Shown: positions 48,164 to 57,192 of the stretch, piece after piece | Layout of the letters: every line of letters begins with the position of its first letter | Position numbering within the stretch: position 1 is the first letter of the stretch | Origin: Hyphomicrobium_A sp963782555 | GTDB taxonomy: Bacteria > Pseudomonadota > Alphaproteobacteria > Rhizobiales > Hyphomicrobiaceae | Reading direction: 5' to 3' | NCBI GenBank assembly: GCA_963782555.1 | Contig: CAWAKB010000001.1 | Coordinates: forward strand, 1-64,000 | Length of the DNA stretch: 64,000 bases | Notes under the pieces: model-generated | What the model was told of the DNA's origin: nothing | The model's input: the letters and a program-made list of their open reading frames with translations, nothing else | The model's database searches: none | Made by a program: the position numbers and the translations under genes

Positions 48164-49198
48164 CTAGGCGGCTGCCTTGGCAGCGCCCGCCGGGACCGAT
48201 GCGATCGTCTTCAGGATCTGCGAGGCGATCTGGTATGGGTCGCCCTGCGAGTTGGGACGGCGATCCTCCAGGTAGCCCTTGTAGTCGTTCTTGACGAACG
48301 AGTGCGGCACGCGGACCGAGGCCCCGCGATCGGCCAAGCCGTAGCTGAACTTGTTCCACGGCGCCGTCTCGTGCTTGCCGGTCAGACGCTTATCGTTGTC
48401 CGGGCCGTAGACGTTGATGTGGTCCATCAGGTTCTTCTCGAAGGCAGCCATCAGGGCCTCGAAATAGGCCTTGCCGCCGACTTCACGCATATAGGCGGTG
48501 GAGAAGTTGGCGTGCATCCCTGATCCGTTCCAGTCGGTGTCACCGAGCGGCTTGCAGTGGAACTCGATGTCCACGCCGTACTTCTCGGTGAGGCGGAGCA
48601 GCAGGTAGCGGGCCATCCACATCTCGTCGGCGGCCTTCTTCGAGCCCTTGCCGAAGATCTGGAATTCCCACTGGCCCTTCGCCACCTCGGCGTTGATGCC
48701 TTCGTGGTTGATGCCTGCGGCAAGGCACTGATCGAGGTGCTCGTCGACCATCTGGCGCGCGACGTCGCCGACCTGATTGTAGCCGACGCCGGTGTAGTAC
48801 TTGCCCTGCGGCTCGGGATAGCCGGCCGCGGGGAAGCCGAGCGGGCGCCCGTCCTTATAGAAGAAGTACTCCTGCTCGAAGCCGAACCAAGCGCCTTCAT
48901 CATCGAGAATGGTTGCGCGCTTGTTGGAGGGATGCGGGGTGCCGTCAGGATTTATGACCTCGCACATCACCAGCACGCCGTTGGTGCGTGAAGGATCCGG
49001 ATAGCAGGCGACGGGCTTCAGGATGCAATCGGAGTTCGAGCCCTCCGCCTGCATGGTCGAGCTTCCGTCAAATCCCCAAAGAGGCAGCTGCTCCAGATCC
49101 GGAAACGCGCTGAACTCCTTGATTTGCGTCTTACCGCGCAGGTTCGGGACCGGCGTATATCCATCAAGCCAGATATACTCGAGCTTGTACTTCGTCAT
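48164..49198 (-). CDS. glnII: Glutamine synthetase type II (GlnII)
   Basis: 344 residues, the length of the octameric, eukaryotic-type enzyme of rhizobia and relatives (GlnA is about 470). Signatures: YIWLDGYTPVPNLRGKT, PLWGFDGSSTMQAEGSNSD, the glutamate/metal segment FGFEQEYFF, GINHEGINAEVAKGQWEFQI, GSGMHANFSTAYMR and the ATP-binding KHETAPWNKFSYGLADRGAS. It makes glutamine from glutamate, ammonia and ATP in the cytoplasm. In rhizobia glnII is controlled by NtrC; I did not find a clear sigma-54 promoter in the 418-base upstream region. A DUF2735-like gene is divergent and glutaminase follows. Confidence 0.95.
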   Translation of the reverse strand: MTKYKLEYIWLDGYTPVPNLRGKTQIKEFSAFPDLEQLPLWGFDGSSTMQAEGSNSDCILKPVACYPDPSRTNGVLVMCEVINPDGTPHPSNKRATILDDEGAWFGFEQEYFFYKDGRPLGFPAAGYPEPQGKYYTGVGYNQVGDVARQMVDEHLDQCLAAGINHEGINAEVAKGQWEFQIFGKGSKKAADEMWMARYLLLRLTEKYGVDIEFHCKPLGDTDWNGSGMHANFSTAYMREVGGKAYFEALMAAFEKNLMDHINVYGPDNDKRLTGKHETAPWNKFSYGLADRGASVRVPHSFVKNDYKGYLEDRRPNSQGDPYQIASQILKTIASVPAGAAKAAA

Positions 49199-49616
49199 TG
49201 GCGCGTCTCTCCTACGTTGATGACGGTGTGAATTCTGTAGACTTCAACAAGGGACGCGCGGCCGCCCGAAGTGCTGGGCGGCGCCGGATGATGGCGTTGA
49301 AAGGGTGTGATTTCCGGGCTCGGCGCGCATGCGATGAAGCTCGATCGGAGACACCGCACGCGGCGCCCTCCTCCCCATAGATCGGCACAGAACCAATGCG
49401 GGGATGGGGGCGTTGTGACTGGACCGGTGTCGGCTGAACGAGCTCGCCATCGGTGGCAATGCTAGCGAATTATGCAATTCTCAGCATGCCTATATTATAA
49501 GCAGTTTTTGATTTCGATTTAGGCATGGGTGACACGTGCGAAACATGCAATAAACACGGCCCCGTTTTATACTTTCGGGGTGATTCAAATGGAGAGAAGA
49601 GAAAGCGAGATGCGCA
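49199..49616. other. glnII / DUF2735-like divergent intergenic region
   Basis: 418 bases with no gene seen. The right half (about 49455-49590) is AT-rich with several TGCAAT/TGCAAY-like stretches and GCATG elements that could be activator sites, but I cannot match a full NtrC box or a GG-N10-GC sigma-54 promoter with confidence. Confidence 0.45.
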
Positions 49617-49829
49617 ATGACCAAGCAGCAAGAGCAACGTCCGACGGCTAAGATCTACGTGTTTCCGACGAGGCCACACATGGCTTCGGGTAACCATCGC
49701 CAAGCGCACGCACAACAGCAGGCCGCGCAGCTTCCTCCCGTCGTGTGCGGCGGCAGCTGGTATCACCAGGCGGCCATCGAGGAAGAGGTCGAGGACGCCG
49801 TCAGCCGACTTCCCTATCGGAAGCACTGA
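49617..49829 (+). CDS. Small DUF2735-like protein
   Basis: 70 residues. The pattern TAKIYVFPTRPH near the N-terminus and CGGSWYHQAAIEEEVED near the C-terminus matches, from memory, the DUF2735 family of small rhizobial proteins, which often lies next to glnII, as here. The middle is rich in Gln, Ala and His (RQAHAQQQAAQ). No signal peptide or membrane segment. Function is unknown; a regulatory link to glutamine synthetase is plausible only from its position. A purine-rich GAGAGAAGAGAAAGCGAG tract precedes the ATG. Confidence 0.7.
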   Translation: MTKQQEQRPTAKIYVFPTRPHMASGNHRQAHAQQQAAQLPPVVCGGSWYHQAAIEEEVEDAVSRLPYRKH

Positions 49830-49976
49830 TTACAAGAATGCGTAGATCCGATTTCAGTATCGCGTTTCGATTGAATGATCGCGCGGAGATCGTCCGGCCT
49901 GGTATTGCCGACGAGTTCGCGCGCCGCCGGGGGCACTCGCTCCGGTCGTAAGCGCGCCGACGCTTGCGCGCCATCT

Positions 49977-50906
49977 TCAAGCTCCGAAAATCGACCAGCC
50001 CAGTCTTTTGGTCAGCTGCTCGAGCGCAATCCTGCCCAGATGCGAGTTGCCCGAGGCGTCAAGGCCCGGTGACCAGACGGCAATTGAGGCTTTGCCGGGC
50101 GCAATCGCCAGAATGCCGCCGCCGACTCCGCTCTTGCCCGGTAGCCCGACGCGGTAGGCGAACTCGCCCGAGCCGTCGTAGTGGCCGCAGGTCAGCATCA
50201 CCGCATTGATGCGCCGCGCACGCTCGGGCGGAACCACAGCCAGGCCGGTCGAGGGATTGCGCCCGTACTGCGCCAGAAAGCGGCCGGCCATGGCGAGCTG
50301 GCGGCACGACATGGCGATGGCGCAGTGGTGGAAGTAGACGCCGAGCGTGAAGTCCACCGGATTTTCAAGGACGCCGAAAGACTTCATGTAATTGGCGAGC
50401 GCGATGTTGCGAAAGCCTGTCGCTTTCTCCGACGCCGCGACCGCCTCATCGATCATGATCGAATGATCGCCGGCGAGAAACTGCATGAACCGCAAGATCT
50501 CTCCCAACGCCTCGCGTGGCTGATGCCCTGACAGGATGAGGTCGGTGACCGCTATGGCGCCTGCATTGATGAAGGGGTTGCGCGGGATGCCTTGCTCGTA
50601 CTCGAGCTGGACGATGGAGTTGAAGCGGCTGCCCGAGGGCTCGCGGCCGACCCGCGACCACAACCTGTCGCCGACCTTGCCGAGCGCGGCCGTGAGCGTG
50701 AACACCTTGGAGATGCTTTGGATCGAGAAGGGCGCGTCGCTGTCGCCTCCGGCGGCGACATTGCCCTCCGTGTCGACGACGACCATGCCGAATGCGCCGG
50801 GGTCGACGCGGGCCAGCTGGGGAATGTAGCTCGCGACTATTCCCCGGTCAGGCCTTCGGTGCATCTCGTCGGCGATTTCGCTCACGACACGCGCAAGATC
50901 AGACAC
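49977..50906 (-). CDS. glsA: Glutaminase (GlsA)
   Basis: 309 residues from GTG at 50906, which has AGGAGG four bases upstream and gives the standard family length. Glutaminase hydrolyses glutamine to glutamate and ammonia, the reverse nitrogen flow to GlnII nearby. The serine-lysine active site is S64-I-S-K67 in FSIQSISKVFTL. Other signatures: PRNPFINAGAIAVTDL, SFGVLENPVDFTLGVYFHHC and GLPGKSGVGGGILAI. Longer frames to 51035 read through the ribosome-binding site and are rejected. Cytoplasmic. Divergent from hpnK. Confidence 0.93.
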   Translation of the reverse strand: MSDLARVVSEIADEMHRRPDRGIVASYIPQLARVDPGAFGMVVVDTEGNVAAGGDSDAPFSIQSISKVFTLTAALGKVGDRLWSRVGREPSGSRFNSIVQLEYEQGIPRNPFINAGAIAVTDLILSGHQPREALGEILRFMQFLAGDHSIMIDEAVAASEKATGFRNIALANYMKSFGVLENPVDFTLGVYFHHCAIAMSCRQLAMAGRFLAQYGRNPSTGLAVVPPERARRINAVMLTCGHYDGSGEFAYRVGLPGKSGVGGGILAIAPGKASIAVWSPGLDASGNSHLGRIALEQLTKRLGWSIFGA

Positions 50907-51187
50907 GGGGCCTCCTGTTCCGATTACAAATCGGCCTATGTGCGATTGTACGCGCTCTTGGAAGAGCGACTTTGGATGGACCATACCCGCAGTTGCTTGG
51001 CGCGTCCGCGACACTTCGGCGTCGTCTCGTCGCAACCGTCATGCATCAAATTGGGGCGCGTGGCGAAAGCCAACTCCAACTCTTCGCGGTGCTCAAATAT
51101 CACGGGGCATGCTAAGAAGGCCGCAAAGCTCTTGGTGGTTCGAGCATCCATCAAAGCGTGGTGGTGCCGCTGAGAGAGGGGATCGGA

Positions 51188-52063
51188 GTGAAGACGCTCG
51201 TCGTGACGGCCGACGACTTCGGACTGTCGGTGCCCGTAAATGAGGCCGTCGAGGAGGGATCCCGGCGCGGAATTCTCACGGCGGCCAGCCTCATGGTAGG
51301 GGCGCCAGCTTGGGAGGATGCGGTGAGGCGTGCCCGCGCCTTGCCGTCTCTTGGCGTCGGGCTGCATCTGACCCTGGTTGAGAGTCATCCAGTCCTTCCT
51401 CCGGATCGAATCCCGGGCCTTGTCGGTCCCGACGGACGCTTCCCCAATGATCCTGTGCGTTTCGGCATTGCGCTCTTCTTCTCGTCTGCGCTGCGCCGCC
51501 AGGCCGTCGATGAAATAAAGGCGCAATTCGCTCGTTTTCGGGAGACGGGCTTGCCGCTCGACCACGTCAACGGTCACCAGCATTTCCACATGCACCCGGT
51601 TGTGGTGGACGCCATTGCGCAGATTGCCCCTTCCTTTGGGTTTCCTCCGGTCCGCGTCCCCGTCGAGCCGTTCCGCCAGTCCTATGCCGCGATGGGCGAT
51701 CGCCCGCTCGGGCGCCTCGGCTCCTGGCTCTTCTATTTTGCCCTGACAAGGGCGATGCGCCGAAAGCTGGCGGCAGCCCGCCTGCCTCGGAACGACCAGG
51801 TCTTCGGCGTGAACGATAGCGGCGCCATGATCGAAGCCCGGGTGCTCCGGTGTCTCGACCATGTTCCTGATGGCGTGACGGAGCTCTATTGCCATCCAGC
51901 CACCCGACGGTGGCAGGGCATCGATAACCTTCCAGCCGACTACCAGGCGATTGAGGAGTTCGACGCGCTCGTTAGCCCTGCGGTGAGGGCAAAGGTCGAG
52001 GGCCTGAAGCTGCGCCCCATGCCGTTCCGCTCCGCCGTCGAAAGCAGGACGGCCCCGCCCTAA
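51188..52063 (+). CDS. hpnK: Hopanoid biosynthesis deacetylase HpnK
   Basis: 291 residues from GTG at 51188 after GAGAGGGGATCGGA. It belongs to the YdjC/ChbG deacetylase family: VTADDFGLSVPVNEAVEEG carries the metal-binding aspartates, VGLHLTLVE and DHVNGHQHFHMHP carry the histidines. HpnK acts with HpnI and HpnJ on the hopanoid headgroup: HpnI adds N-acetylglucosamine to bacteriohopanetetrol, HpnK deacetylates it, HpnJ contracts the ring to the cyclitol. It is the first of three forward genes (hpnK, GT2, hpnL). Confidence 0.88.
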   Translation: MKTLVVTADDFGLSVPVNEAVEEGSRRGILTAASLMVGAPAWEDAVRRARALPSLGVGLHLTLVESHPVLPPDRIPGLVGPDGRFPNDPVRFGIALFFSSALRRQAVDEIKAQFARFRETGLPLDHVNGHQHFHMHPVVVDAIAQIAPSFGFPPVRVPVEPFRQSYAAMGDRPLGRLGSWLFYFALTRAMRRKLAAARLPRNDQVFGVNDSGAMIEARVLRCLDHVPDGVTELYCHPATRRWQGIDNLPADYQAIEEFDALVSPAVRAKVEGLKLRPMPFRSAVESRTAPP

Positions 52064-52144
52064 TGGTCCTCGGAACGCGCAGTCTTTACCCTATAGCGGC
52101 ACGGTCTTGTTCCTGCGGCATTCGCTGAGCCTTATTGTCCGTCT

Positions 52145-53344
52145 ATGCCGATCCTAGTCCTCTCCACCATTCAGATCGTCGGGGTCCTCGCCGGAGCCGG
52201 GGCCCTGGCCTACCTTGCATTGGCGTTGCGCTCCGTCGGGCGGTTCAAAGAGCGGCCGGCGAGGGTTGGCGGGTGGCAGCCTCCGGTTTCCGTCCTGAAG
52301 CCGGTGCACGGGAATGCGCCATATCTCTATGAGTGTCTTCGCTCGTTCTGTGTGCAGGACTGGCCCGGCTACGAGGTCATCTTCGGTGCGCACAGTGAGG
52401 ATGACCCGGCGGTGGCGGTCGTGCGGGCTCTGATTGCGGAATTTCCCGACCGCGATCTGCGCCTTGTCATCGATGGCGCGCTCGCTGGCCCTAATCGTAA
52501 GGCCGCCAACCTCGCCAACATCTATCGAAGCACGCGCCACGACATTATCGTTCTGTCCGACGCCGACGTGCGCGTCGATCCCGATTGCCTCGCCAGCATG
52601 GCTGCCCCCTTCGCCGAGCCTTCGGTCGGCGCCGTGGCATCGATCTACAAAGGTTGGGCCGTCGGCGGGGCGGCTGCCAGGTTCGGCGCGCTTTATATCA
52701 ACGATTGGTTCGTGCCTTCCGCGGTCGTGGACGTCGATCTACGCGGCATCGACTTCGTGTTTGGAGCGTTGAGCGCCGTACGACGCCAGCCGCTCGAGGC
52801 CATCGGTGGCTTTGAGCATTTGGCCCAGTGCCTGGCCGAGGATTTCTCGATGGGACGCCTCGTCAGCCGCAACGGGTGGCAGGTCGTTCTCTCCCCGTAC
52901 GCGTGCGATACCGTCGTCGCCGAGCGCAGCTTTTGGGACATGTTCCGCCACGAGGTGCGCTGGCAGCGCTCGGAGCGCGCCTGCCGCCCGCTCGACCAGT
53001 TCATGTCGGTTGTCACCTGGCCTTTGCCGCTGCTGGCCCTGCTGCTGCTGCCGCAGCCGAGCATCCTCGGGCTCGGCATCATCGGATCAGAGATTGCCCT
53101 GCGCATCCTTTTGCATTTTCAGGTGCGCCGCAGCTTTCGCATCACTGGGCCTGCCGAGCCGTGGCTTGTCCCGCTACGCGATTGCGTGTGTTTTTTTGCA
53201 TGGGCGGGCGGCCTCTTGGGCAACAACGTGTACTGGGGCAAGGAGGCTTTCAGCATCAAGGCCTATCGCAAGCTGATGGCTGCCGAAGCAAATGCTGCGG
53301 GACGAACGAGCGCTGAGATCAGATCATTGGATGAGGCACGGTGA
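52145..53344 (+). CDS. HpnI-like family 2 glycosyltransferase (paralogue)
   Basis: 399 residues. Topology and motifs resemble ceramide glucosyltransferase/HpnI: an N-terminal membrane segment (IVGVLAGAGALAYLALAL), PPVSVLKPVHGNAPYLYECL, NRKAANLANIYRSTRHDIIV, LSDADVRVDPD with the D-x-D, and ERSFWDMFRHEVRWQRSER resembling the Q/R-x-x-R-W signature. The C-terminus has two or three further membrane segments. It sits between hpnK and hpnL, overlapping the latter by four bases. A second, shorter homologue at 58247 adjoins hpnJ and is the better HpnI candidate. This copy may add a different sugar or a second residue; acceptor unknown. Confidence 0.75.
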   Translation: MPILVLSTIQIVGVLAGAGALAYLALALRSVGRFKERPARVGGWQPPVSVLKPVHGNAPYLYECLRSFCVQDWPGYEVIFGAHSEDDPAVAVVRALIAEFPDRDLRLVIDGALAGPNRKAANLANIYRSTRHDIIVLSDADVRVDPDCLASMAAPFAEPSVGAVASIYKGWAVGGAAARFGALYINDWFVPSAVVDVDLRGIDFVFGALSAVRRQPLEAIGGFEHLAQCLAEDFSMGRLVSRNGWQVVLSPYACDTVVAERSFWDMFRHEVRWQRSERACRPLDQFMSVVTWPLPLLALLLLPQPSILGLGIIGSEIALRILLHFQVRRSFRITGPAEPWLVPLRDCVCFFAWAGGLLGNNVYWGKEAFSIKAYRKLMAAEANAAGRTSAEIRSLDEAR

Positions 53345-54333
53345 AGCTAGGACTGACTTTCGCAGCCTTGGTCGGCATCGGGCTCGGCATATGGCTCATT
53401 CTCCACTTCGGGCTCGATCAGGTCGGCGCGGCGTTCCTCAGCGCTGGCTGGCAGGGCATGCTGGCGATCTCGGCCGTCTATTTCGCTTCGCTCGCCCTGT
53501 GCGCCTTTGCGTGGCGGGCGCTACTCGTGAAGGCGCCTCCCAATGCCTCGCTCTTCTTTTTGTGGGCGCGCTGGCTGCGCGACAGCACCGCCAATCTGCT
53601 CGCCGTGGTGCCGGCGGCGGGTGAGGTCGTCGCCGTACGCGAGCTCATGCTGCACGGCGTGCCACTGGGAACGGCCGCGGCAACGACAGTCGTCGATCTG
53701 ACCATGGAGCTGGCAAGTCAGCTGCTGTTCACCTTGCTCGGCGTGACGATCCTGATTGCCGAACGGCCGGGCGATGCTACCGGCTGGCAACTCGCCGCCG
53801 GATTAGCAATTTGCGCTGCCGGCATCGCGGGCTTCTTCGTCGCGCAGCACAGGGGCCTTTTTCGCGTCCTCGAGACATTGCCCGATCGGCTGGGTTGGAT
53901 GAGCGCCTGGGGCAGCGCATCTGAGACCGTGGGCATACATGCCGGAATCAAGGAGATTTACCGCCATGGTCGGCGCGTCTCGGCCAACTTCGCCCTTCAT
54001 CTCGCCGGCTGGCTTACCGGCGCGGGCGAGACCTGGGTCGGCCTATGGTTCATGGGCCATCCTGTGAGCGTCGCCGATGCCCTGGTCATCGAGAGCATGG
54101 TCTATGCCCTACGCACCGCGGCGTTCATCGTGCCTTGGGGGGCCGGCGTGCAGGAGGGCGGTTTCATTGTTGCCGGCGCGCTTTTCGGATTGTCTCCGCA
54201 GCTTGCCCTCGGCCTGTCGCTATTGAGGCGCGCCAGAGAAATCATCACCGGCGTGCCAAGTCTCATCATTTGGCAGGGGCTGGAACCGTGGCGGCTGTGG
54301 AGAAATCGCGGCCGCTCGTCCCCAACGCTTTGA
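53341..54333 (+). CDS. hpnL: Hopanoid-associated membrane protein HpnL
   Basis: 330 residues from a GTG that overlaps the stop of the upstream glycosyltransferase. About eight hydrophobic segments, in the lysylphosphatidylglycerol synthase-like membrane family (flippase-like). Landmarks: WARWLRDSTANLLAVVPAAG, VVDLTMELASQLLFTLLG, and VPWGAGVQEGGFIVAGALFG, the PxxxGxxE signature of the family. HpnL is encoded in hopanoid clusters and thought to move or handle the glycosylated lipid; its function is not proven. It ends 19 bases from the convergent dxs stop. Confidence 0.85.
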   Translation: MKLGLTFAALVGIGLGIWLILHFGLDQVGAAFLSAGWQGMLAISAVYFASLALCAFAWRALLVKAPPNASLFFLWARWLRDSTANLLAVVPAAGEVVAVRELMLHGVPLGTAAATTVVDLTMELASQLLFTLLGVTILIAERPGDATGWQLAAGLAICAAGIAGFFVAQHRGLFRVLETLPDRLGWMSAWGSASETVGIHAGIKEIYRHGRRVSANFALHLAGWLTGAGETWVGLWFMGHPVSVADALVIESMVYALRTAAFIVPWGAGVQEGGFIVAGALFGLSPQLALGLSLLRRAREIITGVPSLIIWQGLEPWRLWRNRGRSSPTL

Positions 54334-54352
54334 CGAAGACGCCCGTGCGGCT

Positions 54353-56299
54353 TCAGCGGAGCCCCATCTCACCGACCACGCGCACTGGCGCACGGTTGTT
54401 GCTGAGCGCGGCGAGCACAGTGGCAACGATGCCCGGCGCATTGAGCCCCGCAATCTCGTACATGTGCTCGGGCTTATCCTGATCGATGAAGCGATCGGGC
54501 AGCACCAGGGTGCGCACCTTGAGGCCGCGGTCCAAGAGGCCGCTCTGGGCCAGGAACTGCAAGACGTGGCTGCCGAAGCCGCCCACCGAGCCCTCCTCCA
54601 CCGTCACCAGAACCTCGTGGTTTTGCGCCAGGCGGCGGATCAGGTCCTCGTCCAAGGGCTTGGCGAAGCGCGCGTCCGCCACCGTCGCCGAAAGACCGAA
54701 GCCGGCCAGCTGCTCGGCGGCTTTGAGAGATTCCTGCAGGCGCGTGCCGAGCGACAAAAGCGCCACCGCCGTGCCTTCGCGCAAGATGCGCCCCTTGCCG
54801 ATCTCGAGCGCAATGCCTTCCTCTGGCAGCTCCACGCCGACGCCCTCGCCGCGCGGATAGCGCACCGCCGAGGGGCGGTCGTCGATTAGTGCCGCCGTTG
54901 CCACCATGTGCTTCAATTCGGCCTCGTCGGCCGGCGCCATGATGACGAAGCCCGGCAGGCAACCGAGGTAGGCGAGATCGAAGGCGCCGGCATGGGTCGG
55001 GCCGTCGGCGCCGACGAAGCCGGCCCGGTCGAGCGCGAAGCGCACCGGCAGGCGCTGGATGGCAATGTCGTGCACGACCTGGTCGTAGGCGCGCTGCAGG
55101 AACGTGGAGTAGATCGCCGCGAACGGCTTCAGACCCTCCGAGGCGAGGCCGCCGGCGAAGGTGACCGCGTGCTGCTCGGCGATGCCGACGTCGAAGGTGC
55201 GCTCGGGAAATTCCTTGCCGAAGAGATCGAGCCCGGTGCCGTCCGGCATCGCAGCGGTGATGGCGACGATCTTGTCGTCCTTCTTCGCCTCGGCGATGAG
55301 GCTCTCGGCAAACACGCGCGTGTAGCTCGGCGCGTTGGGCTTTGGCTTCACCTGGGCGCCGGTGACGACGTTGAACTTGGCGACGCCGTGGTACTTGTCG
55401 TCGGAAGCCTCGGCCGGTGCGTAGCCCTTGCCCTTCTTGGTGACGACGTGCACGAGGATCGGCCCCTGCTTGGCGTCGCGTGCGTTCTTCAGAACCGGCA
55501 ACAGATGCTCGAAGCTGTGCCCGTCGACGGGACCGACGTAGTAGAAGCCCAGCTCCTCGAACCACGCCCCGCCCTGCCACAGATGGCGGGTAAATTCCTC
55601 CATGCGCGCCGCGCGCCGTTCCCAGCTCTTGGGGAGTTGCCTAGCGAGCTGCTTGGCGATGTCGCGCAGATAGAAATAGGTGCCGCTGGAGGTGATGCGG
55701 GCGAGGTAGGCGCTCATCGCCCCGGTCGGCGGCGCAATCGACATGTCGTTGTCGTTGAGGACGACGATCAGGCGCTCATCGCGCGCACCGGCGTTGTTCA
55801 TGGCCTCGTAGGCCATGCCGGCCGACATGGCGCCGTCGCCGATCACGCACACGACGTTGTTGGAGCGGCCCTCGAGATCGCGTGCGACCGCCATGCCGAG
55901 GCCGGCGGAGATGGAGGTGGAGGAGTGCGCTGCGCCGAACGGGTCGTACTCGCTCTCGGCGCGCTTGGTGAACCCGGACAAGCCGCCCGGCTGGCGCAGG
56001 GTGCGGATGCGGTCGCGGCGCCCGGTGAGGATCTTGTGGGGATAAGTCTGGTGGCTCACATCCCAAATCAACCGGTCGCGCGGGGTGTCGAACAGATAGT
56101 GCAGCGCGACGGTGAGCTCCACCACGCCGAGACCGGCGCCGAGGTGGCCGCCGGTCACCGAGACGGCGTTAATCGTCTCCTGGCGCAGCTCGGCGGCGAG
56201 CTGCGGCAGATCCTGTTCGGCCAATCGCCGTAGATCTTCCGGCGTCTCTACGCAATCAAGTAAAGGGGTCTGAGAAGCCGTCGAGGTCTTAGCGTCCAT
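54353..56299 (-). CDS. dxs: 1-deoxy-D-xylulose-5-phosphate synthase (DXS)
   Basis: 648 residues from ATG at 56299. First step of the methylerythritol phosphate pathway: pyruvate plus glyceraldehyde-3-phosphate to DXP, using thiamine diphosphate. Signatures: VSVTGGHLGAGLGVVELTVA, SHQTYPHKILTGR, VIGDGAMSAGMAYEAMNNAG (ThDP/Mg site) with its following N, and FVGADGPTHAGAFDLAYL. The C-terminal transketolase domain ends GLRVRTL-like (GLKVRTLVLPDRFIDQ). It lies inside the hopanoid cluster and would supply isoprenoid precursors for squalene and hopanoids. Opposite strand to hpnL and hpnM. Confidence 0.95.
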   Translation of the reverse strand: MDAKTSTASQTPLLDCVETPEDLRRLAEQDLPQLAAELRQETINAVSVTGGHLGAGLGVVELTVALHYLFDTPRDRLIWDVSHQTYPHKILTGRRDRIRTLRQPGGLSGFTKRAESEYDPFGAAHSSTSISAGLGMAVARDLEGRSNNVVCVIGDGAMSAGMAYEAMNNAGARDERLIVVLNDNDMSIAPPTGAMSAYLARITSSGTYFYLRDIAKQLARQLPKSWERRAARMEEFTRHLWQGGAWFEELGFYYVGPVDGHSFEHLLPVLKNARDAKQGPILVHVVTKKGKGYAPAEASDDKYHGVAKFNVVTGAQVKPKPNAPSYTRVFAESLIAEAKKDDKIVAITAAMPDGTGLDLFGKEFPERTFDVGIAEQHAVTFAGGLASEGLKPFAAIYSTFLQRAYDQVVHDIAIQRLPVRFALDRAGFVGADGPTHAGAFDLAYLGCLPGFVIMAPADEAELKHMVATAALIDDRPSAVRYPRGEGVGVELPEEGIALEIGKGRILREGTAVALLSLGTRLQESLKAAEQLAGFGLSATVADARFAKPLDEDLIRRLAQNHEVLVTVEEGSVGGFGSHVLQFLAQSGLLDRGLKVRTLVLPDRFIDQDKPEHMYEIAGLNAPGIVATVLAALSNNRAPVRVVGEMGLR

Positions 56300-56529
56300 G
56301 GACCAGCCTAGCCTTCCGCCACAGTCGTCCACATATTTGGCTCGCCCCGCACTATGGATCTATTGTGGCTGCCCAGCGGGGGGGAGTTGAGTGAATTTTG
56401 GCGACAGGCCCCAGATTTGCCCTGGAGGTGTTGCTCCCTTACCGCATAGCAGGGCAAAAGGCCCGAGAGGGCCTGGCTCTGGCTAAAATCAAGAAACATG
56501 AGCGCACTGCGCAAGGAGCTCAGAAGAAC

Positions 56530-57165
56530 ATGATGCGCCCGGAATTCTCAAGACGCAGGTTTGTCAAAGCATCGCTAGCGCTGGTGACGGCGGTCGGACT
56601 GACGTCGTTCGGGGCTGCCGCCCAGGCTGCAACCCCCGCCGATAGAATAGCAGCGCTTTACACCACCCTGATCGGGACCATGCAGCAGGCGCAGCAGCTC
56701 GGCGTCAAAGGACGCTACCAACGGCTGACGTCGGTCCTGTCGGATACCTATGACATTCCTTTCATGTCGCGAATGGCGGTGGGCCGGAGCTGGGGTGCAC
56801 TCAATGCCGCGCAGCAGGCGGGCATCATCGACGCCTTCAGGCGGATGATGATCGCCAACTACGCAAATCAGTTCGACGGATTTTCCGGAGAGCGGTTCGA
56901 GATCTTGCGGACCATCGACAGGGCGCCCGCCGAAAAGCTGGTGAAGACGCACCTCATACAGGCCAGCGGCAAGAGCGTTGCGCTCGATTACCTCATGCGC
57001 AACAGCGGTGGACAATGGAAGATCGTCGACGTCTATCTCGACGGTACGATCAGCGAGCTGGCAAGCCGCAGGGCGGAGTTCAGCAGCATCCTGAGGTCGG
57101 GTGGACCCGATGCCTTGATCAGCTCGCTGCGTCGGCAGGGCGACAAGTTGCTGGCCGGGGCGTAA
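56530..57165 (+). CDS. hpnM: HpnM, MlaC-like periplasmic lipid carrier
   Basis: 211 residues from ATG at 56530, with AGGAG eleven bases upstream. The N-terminus has a twin-arginine-like signal (EFSRRRFVKASLALVTAVG). The rest is a toluene-tolerance Ttg2/MlaC domain: IPFMSRMAVGRSWGALNAAQ, ANQFDGFSGERFEILRT, and WKIVDVYLDGTISELASRRA, the latter a family hallmark. MlaC proteins carry phospholipids between membranes; HpnM is the hopanoid-cluster version. It converges on the mlaA gene, which encodes the outer-membrane partner. Confidence 0.87.
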   Translation: MMRPEFSRRRFVKASLALVTAVGLTSFGAAAQAATPADRIAALYTTLIGTMQQAQQLGVKGRYQRLTSVLSDTYDIPFMSRMAVGRSWGALNAAQQAGIIDAFRRMMIANYANQFDGFSGERFEILRTIDRAPAEKLVKTHLIQASGKSVALDYLMRNSGGQWKIVDVYLDGTISELASRRAEFSSILRSGGPDALISSLRRQGDKLLAGA

Positions 57166-57192
57166 CGGCTCTTCAGGGCTGTTCGAGGCAGA

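Noticed and set aside
54908..56233. 441-codon plus-strand open frame inside dxs
   Set aside because: Antisense shadow of dxs, which has full-length conserved motifs.
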